DNA of 64,000 nucleotides. Origin: Pasteurella skyensis (GTDB taxonomy: Bacteria > Pseudomonadota > Gammaproteobacteria > Enterobacterales > Pasteurellaceae). This document shows, one piece after another, positions 45,202 to 53,619 of this stretch. Below the pieces are notes generated by a model. That model worked only from the letters and a program-made list of their open reading frames with translations, ran no database searches and was not told the origin of the DNA. The stretch covers positions 744,001 to 808,000 of the forward strand of contig NZ_CP016180.1 in the NCBI RefSeq assembly GCF_013377295.1, in the 5' to 3' direction. The position numbers and the translations under genes are program-made. The number at the start of each line of letters is the position of its first letter. Within the stretch, counting starts at the first letter, position 1.

Positions 45202-46233
45202 ATGTCAGATAATGCATACAATAATTTTGATGAATACTTGAAACAAGGCGAACCTGATAAGATCCAAAAAGCCAACGTTTGGAAAACCGCTATTGGATTA
45301 CAGCAAGTAGATGGATTGGTTCCTTCTGACTATTTAATTCAAACCGCCAAACAAAACATCGAAGGTGATATTTCTATAGAAGAAGTCAAACAGCGAATAG
45401 ATAGTTATTATGAGCAGTTTCCTATAAAAAATGACATAAATAGAGAAGAAGAAGCAGATAAAGTTTCGGCTAGAATTGCTCAGATATTAAACGAGCAAAC
45501 TTTTGCATTTTCTCCAACAGAGTTTTTAAGTATACATCGCAGATTATTTGAAAATATTTACCCTAATGCAGGAAAAATACGAGATTACAATATTACAAAA
45601 AAAGAATGGATATTAGATGGCGAAACCGTTTTATACGGAAGTGCTTACAATTTAAAAGATGCTTTAGAATACGATTTTGAGCAAGAGAAAAAATTCAGTT
45701 ATCGAGGTTTAAGTCAGCAGGGAATTATAGAGCATATTGCGAGTTTTATTAGTTATTTGTGGCAAATTCATATTTTTGAAGAAGGAAACACAAGGGCTGT
45801 TGCTATTTTCTTGATAAAATATCTTCGTAAATTAGGCTTTAAAGAAGTAAATAATACGTTGTTTGAAAAACACTCTTGGTATTTTCGTAACGCTCTTGTA
45901 CGAGCTAATTATGAAGATTTATCAAAAAGTATTTACCCTACGCAAAAATATCTTATCCATTTCCTTTGTAATTTATTGCTGGGAAAGGATTATATTCTTA
46001 AAAATAGAGAGCTGCACATTCGTTATAATGACACTCTAAATTTAGAAAATGATACTGTAAATGACACTGTATTTAATGAGATTAAAAAAAATAATAAAGT
46101 TACAGCAAATCAAATAGCTGAAATTTTAAATATCAGTTTAAGTACAGTAAAACGCAGAATTAAAGTTCTAAAAGATACTCAAAAAATACAACGAATTGGA
46201 AGTGATAAAACGGGGTATTGGAAAATAAAATGA
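45202..46233 (+). CDS. Fic family protein with C-terminal winged helix
   Basis: 343 residues. The Fic core has HIFEEGNTR (from residue 189), matching HxFxxGNxR of AMP-transferases, and an IHRRLFENIYPNAGKIRDYN lead (near 110). Residues about 290-343 form a winged helix (VTANQIAEILNISLSTVKRRIKVL). I do not see a clear inhibitory helix motif S/TxxxEG. No antitoxin gene adjoins. AAAGGA lies ahead of the ATG. Its stop overlaps the next gene's ATG. Confidence 0.85.
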   Translation: MSDNAYNNFDEYLKQGEPDKIQKANVWKTAIGLQQVDGLVPSDYLIQTAKQNIEGDISIEEVKQRIDSYYEQFPIKNDINREEEADKVSARIAQILNEQTFAFSPTEFLSIHRRLFENIYPNAGKIRDYNITKKEWILDGETVLYGSAYNLKDALEYDFEQEKKFSYRGLSQQGIIEHIASFISYLWQIHIFEEGNTRAVAIFLIKYLRKLGFKEVNNTLFEKHSWYFRNALVRANYEDLSKSIYPTQKYLIHFLCNLLLGKDYILKNRELHIRYNDTLNLENDTVNDTVFNEIKKNNKVTANQIAEILNISLSTVKRRIKVLKDTQKIQRIGSDKTGYWKIK

Positions 46234-47219
46234 TAAAAAACGCTTTAAAATGGCTATTCCCCACATTTTGATGCTTACTGAGTTTGTCAGCTTGTAAGCA
46301 AGATCCACACCCTTATTCATTTTACTACTGGCGGACAAATTTAACTCTAAACAGTGCCGAGCAACAAGCATTACAACAGAGTAACGATAAACTCTATGTT
46401 CGCTATTTTGATGTGGATAAACGAGCAGGGAAGTTTCAAGGATTAGCTTCGGTGGTGAAGCAAAAAAGTTTTGTTACCGATAAAAAAATTGTGCCTGTGG
46501 TATTTATTACCAACCGAACTTTTTTATATATTACTGACAAAGAAATTAATGAGCTAGCCCACAAAATTGCTGATACCATTAAGAAAAAATCTCAGCGTTT
46601 TGGGCTACACACAGCCGATGAAATTCAAATTGATTGCGACTGGACGGCAGGCTCTCGTGATGATTATTTTAAGTTTCTGCAAATACTACAAAAAATCACA
46701 GGCAAAGAAATTTCCGTTACTCTGCGATTGCACCAAGTCAAATTCAAAAACAAAACAGGTATTCCCCCTGTGAAAAAAGTCTTTTTAATGTGTTATTCCA
46801 CTTCATCGCCCTTGAAAAATGATGATAAAAATTCAATTTTAGATGTGGCACTGCTGAAAAATTATTTGAAAAATATTGATGATTATCCAATTGAAAATAT
46901 CACGGTTGCCTTGCCGATTTATTCGTGGGGCATTGTGACCAACCATTTAGGAAAACATAAATTAATCAATGCCTTAAATAAACAAAGCTTAGCAAATAAA
47001 AACTTTAAGCAATTAGGCAATAACGAAGTAGAAGTCTTACAAGACGACTTTTATTTTGGTTTTTTCTTAAACAAAGGTTTTCGTATAAAAGTAGAGGAAA
47101 TTTCACTACAACAACTAAAACAAGTGGTTGATTTTCTCAATAGAAAAATAGGTAATTATGATATTATTTACTATCATTTAGATTCACGGTTTGTTGGGGG
47201 CAGGGATTTAAGGTTATGA
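46230..47219 (+). pseudogene. lipoprotein gene with in-frame TGA in the signal peptide
   Basis: ATG 46230 overlaps the Fic stop. Reading on: MIKNALKWLFPTF, TGA at 46269, then CLLSLSAC, a perfect lipobox, and 300 further residues in the same frame. TGA probably replaces TGG (Trp). The mature part begins CKQDPHPYSFYYWRTNL and contains IQIDCDWTAGSRDDYFKFL and ALPIYSWG, features of a TIM-barrel glycoside-hydrolase-like fold. The only downstream start is TTG 46284 at the lipobox itself, without a ribosome site. Probably inactive unless read through. Confidence 0.75.
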
Positions 47220-47284
47220 TAACTTGAATATTTATTTATCTCAGCTTATAATGAGAGAAAATGTAATTTTTTGAGGCTTATAGT

Positions 47285-48535
47285 ATGGAAAAAGTAATAA
47301 TATCGCAAAATAAACATTGGGAAAAAGCGTATTCAGGGCTTTATGAAAGAAATATTTTTTCTCAACTTTTGGCTAACCTTGAAACAAAACATATTCAAAT
47401 CTTACAAGGTATCAGACGTAGTGGGAAATCATCACTGTTTAAATTACTAATAAATCATTTGAGAGATAAAGTAAATCCACAGCAGATACTCTATATTAAT
47501 CTTGATGATCCTTTTTTTACTAAATATTCAAATGACCCAAAAGGCTTTTATGAAATCATTCAAACGGCACAAAAACTCACACAACAAAAAATAAAATATC
47601 TTTTTTTAGATGAAGTTCAGGCAGTTTTAGGCTGGGAAAAATATGTTAAAAGTGTTTATGATAGTGAAGAATTTGAAAAAATTTTTATCACAGGCTCAAA
47701 TTCCTCTTTACTTAATTCAAAGTATGCAAGTTTGTTAACAGGACGATATTTATCAAATAAAGTATATCCTTTGAATTTTAGAGAAATATTAAAAATCAAT
47801 GAGATAGATACTTTTTTAGAATTAAATAAACAACTTTCCAAAGTGTTGAAAATCATCGATGATATGATGAAATATGGTTCATTCGTTGAAGTTTATAAAA
47901 GTAGCGAAGCATTCAAAAGAGAAATTTTAACTTCGTATTATGACACTATTTTATTAAAAGATGCTTTGCAAAATAGTGGGGTAAGAGATGTCCGAGCCTT
48001 TAAAGATTTGGCATATTATGCTTTAAGTAATTTAACGTCGCTGTATTCCTATTCGTCTTTATCCAAAGCGGTTAAAATTACGGATAGATCGGCAAAAGAT
48101 TATGTTTTGGCATTAAATGAATGTTATTTATTTAATGAAATCAAACTCTTTTCATATTCACTGAAAGAGCAGATAAATAATAAAAAGAAACTATATTTAA
48201 GCGACAATGGCTTTATGGATTTAGCATTTAGTTTTTCAAATAATTATGGCAAGTTATTTGAAAATCTTGTATTTACTGAGTTGCAAAAACAAAACTACGA
48301 CATCTATTTTTACAACAAAGAGATTGAATGTGATTTTATTGCAAAAAAAGAGGATAAGTTAATAGCAATTCAAGTGTGTTATGAGCTAAATGAACATAAT
48401 CAAGCCAGAGAATTTAATGGGCTTTTGAAGCTACCATTTACCGTAGATGAAAAATATATTATCACTTATAATCAAAATGAGAATACTATCAATGATGACG
48501 TGAAAGTGGTGAGATTTTGGGAATATTTTGGGTGA
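47285..48535 (+). CDS. AAA ATPase with DUF4143-type C-terminus
   Basis: 416 residues. Walker A GIRRSGKSS (42-50), Walker B YLFLDEVQ near 104, sensor-like FITGSNSSLL near 135. The C-terminal part has YLSDNGFMDLAF, GKLFENLVFTELQ and ECDFIAKKEDK, a degenerate nuclease-like (DUF4143) core with FxxNxVFxxL and DF motifs. The family is common in archaea and Bacteroidetes, often as a mobile cassette; function unknown. It lies between a lipoprotein and a TPR gene that would otherwise look like neighbours. Confidence 0.85.
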   Translation: MEKVIISQNKHWEKAYSGLYERNIFSQLLANLETKHIQILQGIRRSGKSSLFKLLINHLRDKVNPQQILYINLDDPFFTKYSNDPKGFYEIIQTAQKLTQQKIKYLFLDEVQAVLGWEKYVKSVYDSEEFEKIFITGSNSSLLNSKYASLLTGRYLSNKVYPLNFREILKINEIDTFLELNKQLSKVLKIIDDMMKYGSFVEVYKSSEAFKREILTSYYDTILLKDALQNSGVRDVRAFKDLAYYALSNLTSLYSYSSLSKAVKITDRSAKDYVLALNECYLFNEIKLFSYSLKEQINNKKKLYLSDNGFMDLAFSFSNNYGKLFENLVFTELQKQNYDIYFYNKEIECDFIAKKEDKLIAIQVCYELNEHNQAREFNGLLKLPFTVDEKYIITYNQNENTINDDVKVVRFWEYFG

Positions 48536-48558
48536 AATTAATTCAAAAGGAAAAAACA

Positions 48559-49005
48559 ATGAAAAAACAACTCCTTTCTTTACTACTAGGTGTGGCATTA
48601 TCACAACAAGTATCTGCTTGTGCTGATATTGATTTTGATAATCTTTATTTTAATTTATTTACTCAAGATATTATTACCGATAAGACTTTTACGCCATTTT
48701 TATACGAATCAAGTCCGTCCTTTTATCATAATGATAAAATTACTATTCCTGATGAAAATATTGATGATTGGCAAGCCTATTTTGATCATAAACTCACTTA
48801 TGATCAAACTAAAAATCTTGTTTATAAAGCAACGATTGAGGATTTAGAGGATTGGAAAAGTAGTGATAGTTTAGAAAAATTTGGGATAAAAGAATTAGAT
48901 CATAATTTTATGTATGATCACTATACAGGCATTAATTACTTGATTGAAGCCAAGTATTTACAACCCTATATGCACATTATCAGTAAAGATGATTGGAATG
49001 ATGTA
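48559..49005 (+). pseudogene. TPR-type exported protein, 5' part, split by Mu-like element
   Basis: Start ATG 48559 with AAAAGG ahead; the signal peptide ends QQVSACAD. About 149 codons remain before the insertion. The frame continues exactly after the element at 53705: WNDV joins NNLSYLDLD with no base lost when one TGTA is removed. The whole gene would encode about 820 residues. Together with the lipoprotein upstream it resembles a gene pair I associate with Bacteroidetes, but I cannot name the function. Confidence 0.75.
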
Positions 49006-49150
49006 TAAACCCGAGCGAGATAAGTTCATACAAAAAAGCGAGATAATTAAAGTTTTACTTTGTTTCACATATAGTAATAACTTTTCATTTTCTCGCTTTA
49101 TTTGAGAGGGTACTCAGGTATTCTTGATACTCAGGTACTCAAATTTTTAA

Positions 49151-50149
49151 TTATTCTTTTGGACTTGTTGCTTTATTTTTAGGTTGTGAAGATGAGCTAT
49201 TTTGTCCTTGTTCTGTGTCCGTTTCTGCTTGCTTGATACAATCAAGAATCAAATAGCCTGCTGATTTACCAACTAAACAAGGTTCGTGAATATCAGTACA
49301 ACGAACAATCTCAACTTTACCGCCTTTTTCTGTGTAAGTATCAACAACAAGCCCGTTTTCTCGTCTTACTGTGTAGCCATAAGATGGCTCAAAAATACTG
49401 CCTTTTTTCTGTTTTGCTTTTTCAGGAACATAAGCAAGAACAATACTATTAGACCATATTTTGACTAATTGCTCATCTTTTTCTTGGCTAGCTGAACCGA
49501 TTCTAACTGTGCTAACACCTATCAACTCTGCAAAAATTTGAGGGGTTAAAATACCTGTTCTAGTGTATTTAATACGTTCTAAAAGCTCTTTGTTTTCTTT
49601 TAATACTGCCCATACATCACTAGCAATAATACAAGTATTCGGTGTTCTTCCTATCGTTGAAGTAACAACATTTAAGCCTTCATCAATAATTTTTAAAGGA
49701 TTAGATTTTGCATTTGTAAAGCGATTTGTATCCGTTAAACGCATTACATTACTTTCATCATAATTATCAGGATTTTGTGCAATTTCGGCTACTTTTACCT
49801 CTCGTCCTAATGCGATAACATCTTGAATTACCGTTGTTGCATATTGTTTTAAAGGGTAGTTTGCTTCGTAATCTTCTCGATAATCGATAGGGTATTCTGC
49901 ATCGTGTTCTTTTAATTCAATAGAAAGCACGCCTACATCTTCAGGGCTTAGGCGGTTTGAATCGCCGTGTAATTCTCTCACTGTTGTGCGAACTCTAAAA
50001 GCAAGTCGCCCAAATTGTGGAATTTTTCCTGCTTCTTTTTCAATTTCAACGACTGGCATTAAAGTATCTGCTACTAATTCAGCATTGTGATAACCTTGTG
50101 CTAACTGGGTTAAAATAGGGTCTTGAATACGTTTGTTAGATAAGCTCAT
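49151..50149 (-). CDS. phage major capsid protein (Mu-like/B3-like type)
   Basis: 332 residues. ILTQLAQGYHNAELVADTLMPVVEIEKEAG at the start, EHDAEYPIDYREDY near 83, then TPNTCIIASDVWAVLKENKEL near 175 and YVPEKAKQKKGSIFEPSYGYT near 245. These match capsid proteins of Mu-like and related siphophages with the HK97 fold. A Ser/Gln-rich tail ends it. Its ATG overlaps the stop of the preceding gene. The frame is intact. Confidence 0.8.
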   Translation of the reverse strand: MSLSNKRIQDPILTQLAQGYHNAELVADTLMPVVEIEKEAGKIPQFGRLAFRVRTTVRELHGDSNRLSPEDVGVLSIELKEHDAEYPIDYREDYEANYPLKQYATTVIQDVIALGREVKVAEIAQNPDNYDESNVMRLTDTNRFTNAKSNPLKIIDEGLNVVTSTIGRTPNTCIIASDVWAVLKENKELLERIKYTRTGILTPQIFAELIGVSTVRIGSASQEKDEQLVKIWSNSIVLAYVPEKAKQKKGSIFEPSYGYTVRRENGLVVDTYTEKGGKVEIVRCTDIHEPCLVGKSAGYLILDCIKQAETDTEQGQNSSSSQPKNKATSPKE

Positions 50150-50625
50150 TTTATTTTCCTTTTTTTTGTGATGATTTCAAAAGCGGTTGTATAATCTGTA
50201 TTGTTTTGTTGCATATAAGTGCGTATTTGTTGGTCAAGCTCTATCATTTCAGGCGGTGTATCTTCTGAATATTGAACTATATTTGTTTGTTCTATGTCTG
50301 CCACACGCTCTTTTGTAGCAAATTCACTAAACATAATGACTTGCGGTTGTTCACTTAATAATGCTTGTATTTTCTGTGAAAGGCTTTCACCTTCTGAAAA
50401 ACATAACTCTTCACCGTTATCAAAAGCGGTTGCATAATTTAATAGCTCAACAGCTTGCTCTTTCAATTTAGGAATTAAAGAACCTTTACAAATTAAGCTA
50501 TCTACAAATTGCTCATTCTTTGCTTTCAGTTGTTCTTTTTCCTTTTGCTTAAACTGTTGATTTTCTGCAATTAAAGCCTGTATTTCATCTTCACTATAAT
50601 TTAGTGTTTCTGTTTATTCTGGCAT
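50146..50625 (-). pseudogene. phage protein between protease and capsid, early nonsense
   Basis: ATG 50625 has AAGGAG ahead, but codon 4 is TAA (50616-50614), probably from CAA. The rest is open: TETLNYSEDEIQALIAENQQ, a coiled segment, KAKNEQFVDSLICKGSL and the tail TAFEIITKKRKIK. This is the usual place of a scaffold or head-assembly protein. A restart inside at 50466 would give 106 residues. The tail shares the motif DYxTAxxI with the end of the protease gene. Confidence 0.65.
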
Positions 50626-50630
50626 TTTTA

Positions 50631-51215
50631 TTACTCCTTATTGATTGAAAATTGTAATGCGGTTTCATAATCCACATCTAAAACTTGTTGAAAATAAAGT
50701 GTTTTTTCGTGTAGTGTTTCTGAATAATTGAGATTTATATAATCATCTTCACAAAATAAACAAACATCACTTTCTTGTTCACTAAAACATACGTTATAAA
50801 CGCTCATTTCAGGCGGTAACATATCTTTTACAGCTGGTGTTTGTTTACCACTTTCTAAAAAGCCTACGTGTCTTAAATAGTAGCTTATGCCTTTAATAGG
50901 ATTATCAATATTTTTAAGGTTATAAAAAGAAGAGGATATACCGCTAAATTTTCCTGCTTTAATTTTTTTAATTAAATCAGGTTGCACTTCTGCTTCTGCA
51001 AATAGCGAATTTTTACAACAAATTACTTTTTTAACTGCACCATATTCAGGTTTATTATTTTCAGGGTGTCCGATAACAAGTGGGGCTGATTTGATTTCTT
51101 CATTATAAAGTTGTGCAATTTGTTTTAACTCTTCATCAGTCCAAAATTTACGCCCTTCTTTGCCTATTCCGTTATGCCGCCCAGTTCTAAATATTTCAAA
51201 AATTGCTTTAGCCAT
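50631..51215 (-). CDS. phage protease/scaffold protein (Mu gpI-like)
   Basis: 194 residues; AAAAGG precedes the ATG. EIFRTGRHNGIGKEGRKFWTDEELKQIA at the start and APLVIGHPENNKPEYGAVKKV near 45, SGISSSFYNL near 93 and YYLRHVGFLESGKQTP near 111 are typical of the Mu-type head maturation protease that acts on the scaffold and capsid. About half of the usual ~350-residue protease-scaffold length, so the scaffold domain is short or moved to the next gene. Confidence 0.7.
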   Translation of the reverse strand: MAKAIFEIFRTGRHNGIGKEGRKFWTDEELKQIAQLYNEEIKSAPLVIGHPENNKPEYGAVKKVICCKNSLFAEAEVQPDLIKKIKAGKFSGISSSFYNLKNIDNPIKGISYYLRHVGFLESGKQTPAVKDMLPPEMSVYNVCFSEQESDVCLFCEDDYINLNYSETLHEKTLYFQQVLDVDYETALQFSINKE

Positions 51216-51531
51216 TGTTTGTACCTTTTACTATTTTATAAATCCATTGATGAGAAACACCATACTTGAATGCTAGTTCTTGATGATTTGTTCCATTAAA
51301 TTCTTTTCTTATTAATCTATTTCTTGCATTATTTTTTATATTCCTTGCATAGCTTTTAGGGATATAAAAATCTTTCCCTTCAAAATAAAAAGAAAACTTT
51401 TCTAAAAAAATATTTTTTACTTCTTCTTTTGTACTACCTTCTTCAAAAGCTTTATCAAAACAAATTACAGCTTTTTTAATAAATGATTTTTGAAACTTGT
51501 TATTACTAACAACGCAATCCACTTTAATCAC
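51208..51531 (-). CDS. Mor-like transcription activator, copy 2
   Basis: 107 residues from a GTG start at 51531. The Mor/C plan of Mu: helical dimer part, then FYIPKSYARNIKNNARNRLIRKEF near 64 and the helix-turn-helix NHQELAFKYGVSHQWIYKIVK. Paralogue of 51533-51844, about half identical. In Mu, Mor turns on middle transcription. Overlaps the protease gene by eight bases. Confidence 0.72.
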   Translation of the reverse strand: MIKVDCVVSNNKFQKSFIKKAVICFDKAFEEGSTKEEVKNIFLEKFSFYFEGKDFYIPKSYARNIKNNARNRLIRKEFNGTNHQELAFKYGVSHQWIYKIVKGTNNG

Positions 51532-51532
51532 C

Positions 51533-51844
51533 CTAGTTGCTATTTTTATTTTTTAAGATTTTATAAATCCAATGAAGAGAAATGCCATATTTCACTGCTA
51601 ATTCTCGATGATTTTTACCGTTAAATTCTTTTCTTATTAATCTATCTCTTGCCGCATTTTGACAATCTTTCGCATATTTTTTAGGGAAATAGAAGTTAAG
51701 ACCACCACAATAATCGCAAAAGGTTTCTAAAAATATTTTTGTCATTTCTTCTTTTGTACTACCTTTTTCAAAGGCTTTATCAATAGATAAGCCAACACCT
51801 TCAACAAAAAGATTTATTGAATATTCAATGCCTTTTAATTCCAT
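51533..51844 (-). CDS. Mor-like transcription activator, copy 1
   Basis: 103 residues; GGGGG precedes the ATG. KIFLETFCDYCGGLNFYFPKKYAKD and RDRLIRKEFNGKNHRELAVKYGISLHWIYKILK match the Mor family (short strand-dimer region, then a C-terminal HTH). It is first in the leftward operon that continues to the capsid gene, so it may activate its own operon or that of a helper phage. Confidence 0.75.
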   Translation of the reverse strand: MELKGIEYSINLFVEGVGLSIDKAFEKGSTKEEMTKIFLETFCDYCGGLNFYFPKKYAKDCQNAARDRLIRKEFNGKNHRELAVKYGISLHWIYKILKNKNSN

Positions 51845-51989
51845 AATTCCCCCTTAATTCAACTGATGATTTAACTATAAAGTAGTTTAAGAAAAATTCT
51901 TATTAAACTACTTTAAGAAAAATAGCTCCGACCGTGGTAGGAGTTTTATAAACTTAAAAACAAATCGAACCACTTATTGCTTTATAGTT

Positions 51990-52013
51990 AAAACGCTCGA
52001 CGTCGAGCGTTTT
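51990..52013. repeat. perfect 24-nt palindrome A
   Basis: Half site AAAACGCTCGAC followed by its exact complement. It has A4 before and T4 after the GC stem, so it could stop transcription in both directions, or be an operator. It lies in the 845-base gap 51845-52689 between the divergent operons of the element. Confidence 0.8.
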
Positions 52014-52238
52014 GGTTACAAAATTTTTAATTTAAAAATTCATCATAAATTTAAAGTAAAAATAGCCCTAAATCGTAAATTTAAGGCGTTGGGAAACGTG
52101 AAGAAAATTAAAAGGCTTATCTTTGTGTGTATTTGGGGGAAAATCGTTAAAATAGCGTTTTAGGGCGTTTTTTTACAAATAGATTAAATATATAAGATTT
52201 ATAAAATGCTAGCATATCAGCAAAGATATAATCATTTC

Positions 52239-52262
52239 AAAATAGCCGCTAGCGGCTATTTT
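52239..52262. repeat. perfect 24-nt palindrome B
   Basis: Half site AAAATAGCCGCT followed by its exact complement; same length and A4/T4 ends as palindrome A but a different core. Confidence 0.8.
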
Positions 52263-52330
52263 GGGTAAAATCAACAATAAATAAAATTCAAAATATAATC
52301 AACAAAAAATATTAAATGTGTCGCATTTTG

Positions 52331-52354
52331 AAAACGCTCGCCAGCGAGCGTTTT
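52331..52354. repeat. 24-nt palindrome C, same arms as A
   Basis: AAAACGCTCGC, a two-base centre CA, then the exact complement. The outer ten bases equal those of palindrome A. Confidence 0.78.
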
Positions 52355-52416
52355 GACTAAATTTAAAACACTTGATAACAACTATACATTTATTGTTTAT
52401 TTTTATCATTTTTTAC

Positions 52417-52444
52417 TTGCTTTCTTTGCTAATTTTATTATACT
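52417..52444 (+). promoter_or_regulatory. sigma-70 promoter for the C4-like RNA and following genes
   Basis: TTGCTT at 52417 and TATACT at 52439 with a 16-base spacer, about 115 bases ahead of the structured RNA. Confidence 0.5.
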
Positions 52445-52482
52445 TTTGATCAAGGTGTCGCAACCTTTGTTACTAAGCGGAT

Positions 52483-52514
52483 AACCGCACCCGTTAGATT
52501 AAGCGGTTTTTTTG
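52483..52514 (+). terminator. hairpin with T run ahead of the C4-like RNA
   Basis: AACCGC at 52483 pairs with GCGGTT at 52503, followed by more T. It could attenuate transcription between the promoter and the RNA. Confidence 0.5.
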
Positions 52515-52560
52515 TATCTAAAATTTACAAGATACAAAAATAAAATAATTTTATACTCAA

Positions 52561-52639
52561 TGTCGAGAGGGTGAGGAATACAACACCCGTAAGGGGAATA
52601 ACTCCAGCCGTCTTAGTAGGGCTTGCGAACCTCTCGACA
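52561..52639 (+). ncRNA. C4-like antisense RNA
   Basis: 79 nt. A perfect 10-bp closing stem (TGTCGAGAGG 52561, CCTCTCGACA 52630) holds three arms: GTG/CAC with an AGGAATACAA loop, GGGG/CTCC, and AGCC/GGCT. AACTCC (52600) and TTAGT (52613) together match the complement of ACTAAGGAGTT at 52676-52686, the ribosome site of the next gene. TTGCGAA (52623) matches TTCGCAA at 52663. This is the plan of the P1/P7 C4 RNA, which blocks translation of the antirepressor behind it. The name is from memory; the pairing is seen directly. Confidence 0.72.
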
Positions 52640-52662
52640 CCCTAAATAAATTTAGGGGTAAT

Positions 52663-52686
52663 TTCGCAAAAATTTACTAAGGAGTT
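52663..52686 (+). promoter_or_regulatory. target of the C4-like RNA in the mRNA leader
   Basis: TTCGCAA (52663-52669) and ACTAAGGAGTT (52676-52686), the latter including the GGAG ribosome site, are complementary to two segments of the RNA upstream. Pairing would hide the ribosome site of the gene at 52690. Confidence 0.65.
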
Positions 52687-52689
52687 CTT

Positions 52690-53337
52690 ATGAACGTTCA
52701 ACCATTCTCTTTTACGGTTCACTCTCGTTTAATCAATCATACTCAACATTTTTTTATTTCTATTTCAGAGTTAAATATTGTTATTTTTCAAGAAAGCAAA
52801 ATAAATGAAGAATTAAGCGAATTATTTACACAGCTTGAACTTGTAGCAGGGCAAGATTATTTTAAAAAAATCAACATTCATACAAAAGAAACCGTTGATT
52901 ATTACCTTACTTTTGAAACTGCATTAATTTATTTAAACTCTCTCAACAAAACCACACCAGTAATAAAAAATTGTATTAAACAGATTGCTAAACTTCTAAC
53001 AAATCTGCACACCACAAGAAAAAAATCATCGTTAAACAGTGAAATTAAACCACTTATTGATGAATTTTTTTCAAGTAAAAAATACCATTATCTACTTGAA
53101 GAAGAGGATTTTTATTCCTTAGAAAATATGCAAGAAGCCACTGAGCAACTTATCACACTTCTATTTGAAGTAAATAGAGGCACGCCTATTACTGCTGATG
53201 GTTTAGCTTTATTATTTAAAAATTGCTTACAACCATTAAGAGCAATTATTGAACGAGCTAACGAAACACAATCACAATTAAAAATGCAAATTCAACAAAC
53301 AGAACAAGCAGTTACTCAACAACGTGTAAACGCATAA
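52690..53337 (+). CDS. antirepressor-like phage protein
   Basis: 215 residues. The segment VAGQDYFKKINIHTKETVDYYLTFETALIYLN (about 51-83) recalls the N-terminal domain of AntA/AntB-type antirepressors; the C-terminal part is helical and Gln-rich, likely coiled. Its ribosome site GGAG is the target of the C4-like RNA, which strongly supports an Ant role. In P1, Ant antagonises the repressor and allows lytic growth; here it might act on a resident or incoming phage. Confidence 0.6.
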   Translation: MNVQPFSFTVHSRLINHTQHFFISISELNIVIFQESKINEELSELFTQLELVAGQDYFKKINIHTKETVDYYLTFETALIYLNSLNKTTPVIKNCIKQIAKLLTNLHTTRKKSSLNSEIKPLIDEFFSSKKYHYLLEEEDFYSLENMQEATEQLITLLFEVNRGTPITADGLALLFKNCLQPLRAIIERANETQSQLKMQIQQTEQAVTQQRVNA

Positions 53338-53346
53338 GGGGGATTT

Positions 53347-53538
53347 ATGAATAATGAAAATAAATGCTTTGATTGTGGAATTTCACTTGCTGATGCAATC
53401 GCTTTAAATGGTGTCGCTTGTACGATTAGGGCTTTAATTGAAGCATTAAATAAAGAGGGAAACCTTATACAAATTGATGAAATTAAAAATATTATCTACC
53501 TTTGTAGTAACAAGAATAAAATAAAAGGTTTTTTATGA
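53347..53538 (+). CDS. small phage protein with Cys pair
   Basis: 63 residues with AAGGGGGATTT ahead of the ATG, nine bases after the previous stop. CFDCG at residues 7-11 and a hydrophobic helix ACTIRALIEALNKEG. Size and place fit a small regulatory phage protein; not recognised. Confidence 0.6.
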   Translation: MNNENKCFDCGISLADAIALNGVACTIRALIEALNKEGNLIQIDEIKNIIYLCSNKNKIKGFL

Positions 53539-53582
53539 AGTATTTAAATAAGAAAAATCCTATAAAATAATCACTAAAAAAT

Positions 53583-53619
53583 AAAAAAACTAGCACAACA
53601 AATGTCTAGTTTTTTTATT
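53583..53619 (+). terminator. terminator at the right side of the Mu-like element
   Basis: AAAAAAACTAG at 53583 pairs with CTAGTTTTTTT at 53606. It closes the rightward operon 81 bases before the element's end. Confidence 0.88.

Noticed and set aside
46276-46300. ACTGAGTTTGTC in the lipoprotein signal region resembles the REP-like core
   Set aside because: It lacks the CGAAG part and the inverted partner; the bases encode the lipobox LSLSAC, so coding explains it.
52561-52639. Cloverleaf-like fold taken as a tRNA
   Set aside because: Closing stem is 10 bp, arms have the wrong sizes, no TTC arm, no anticodon stem-loop; the pairing with the following leader fits a C4-type RNA.
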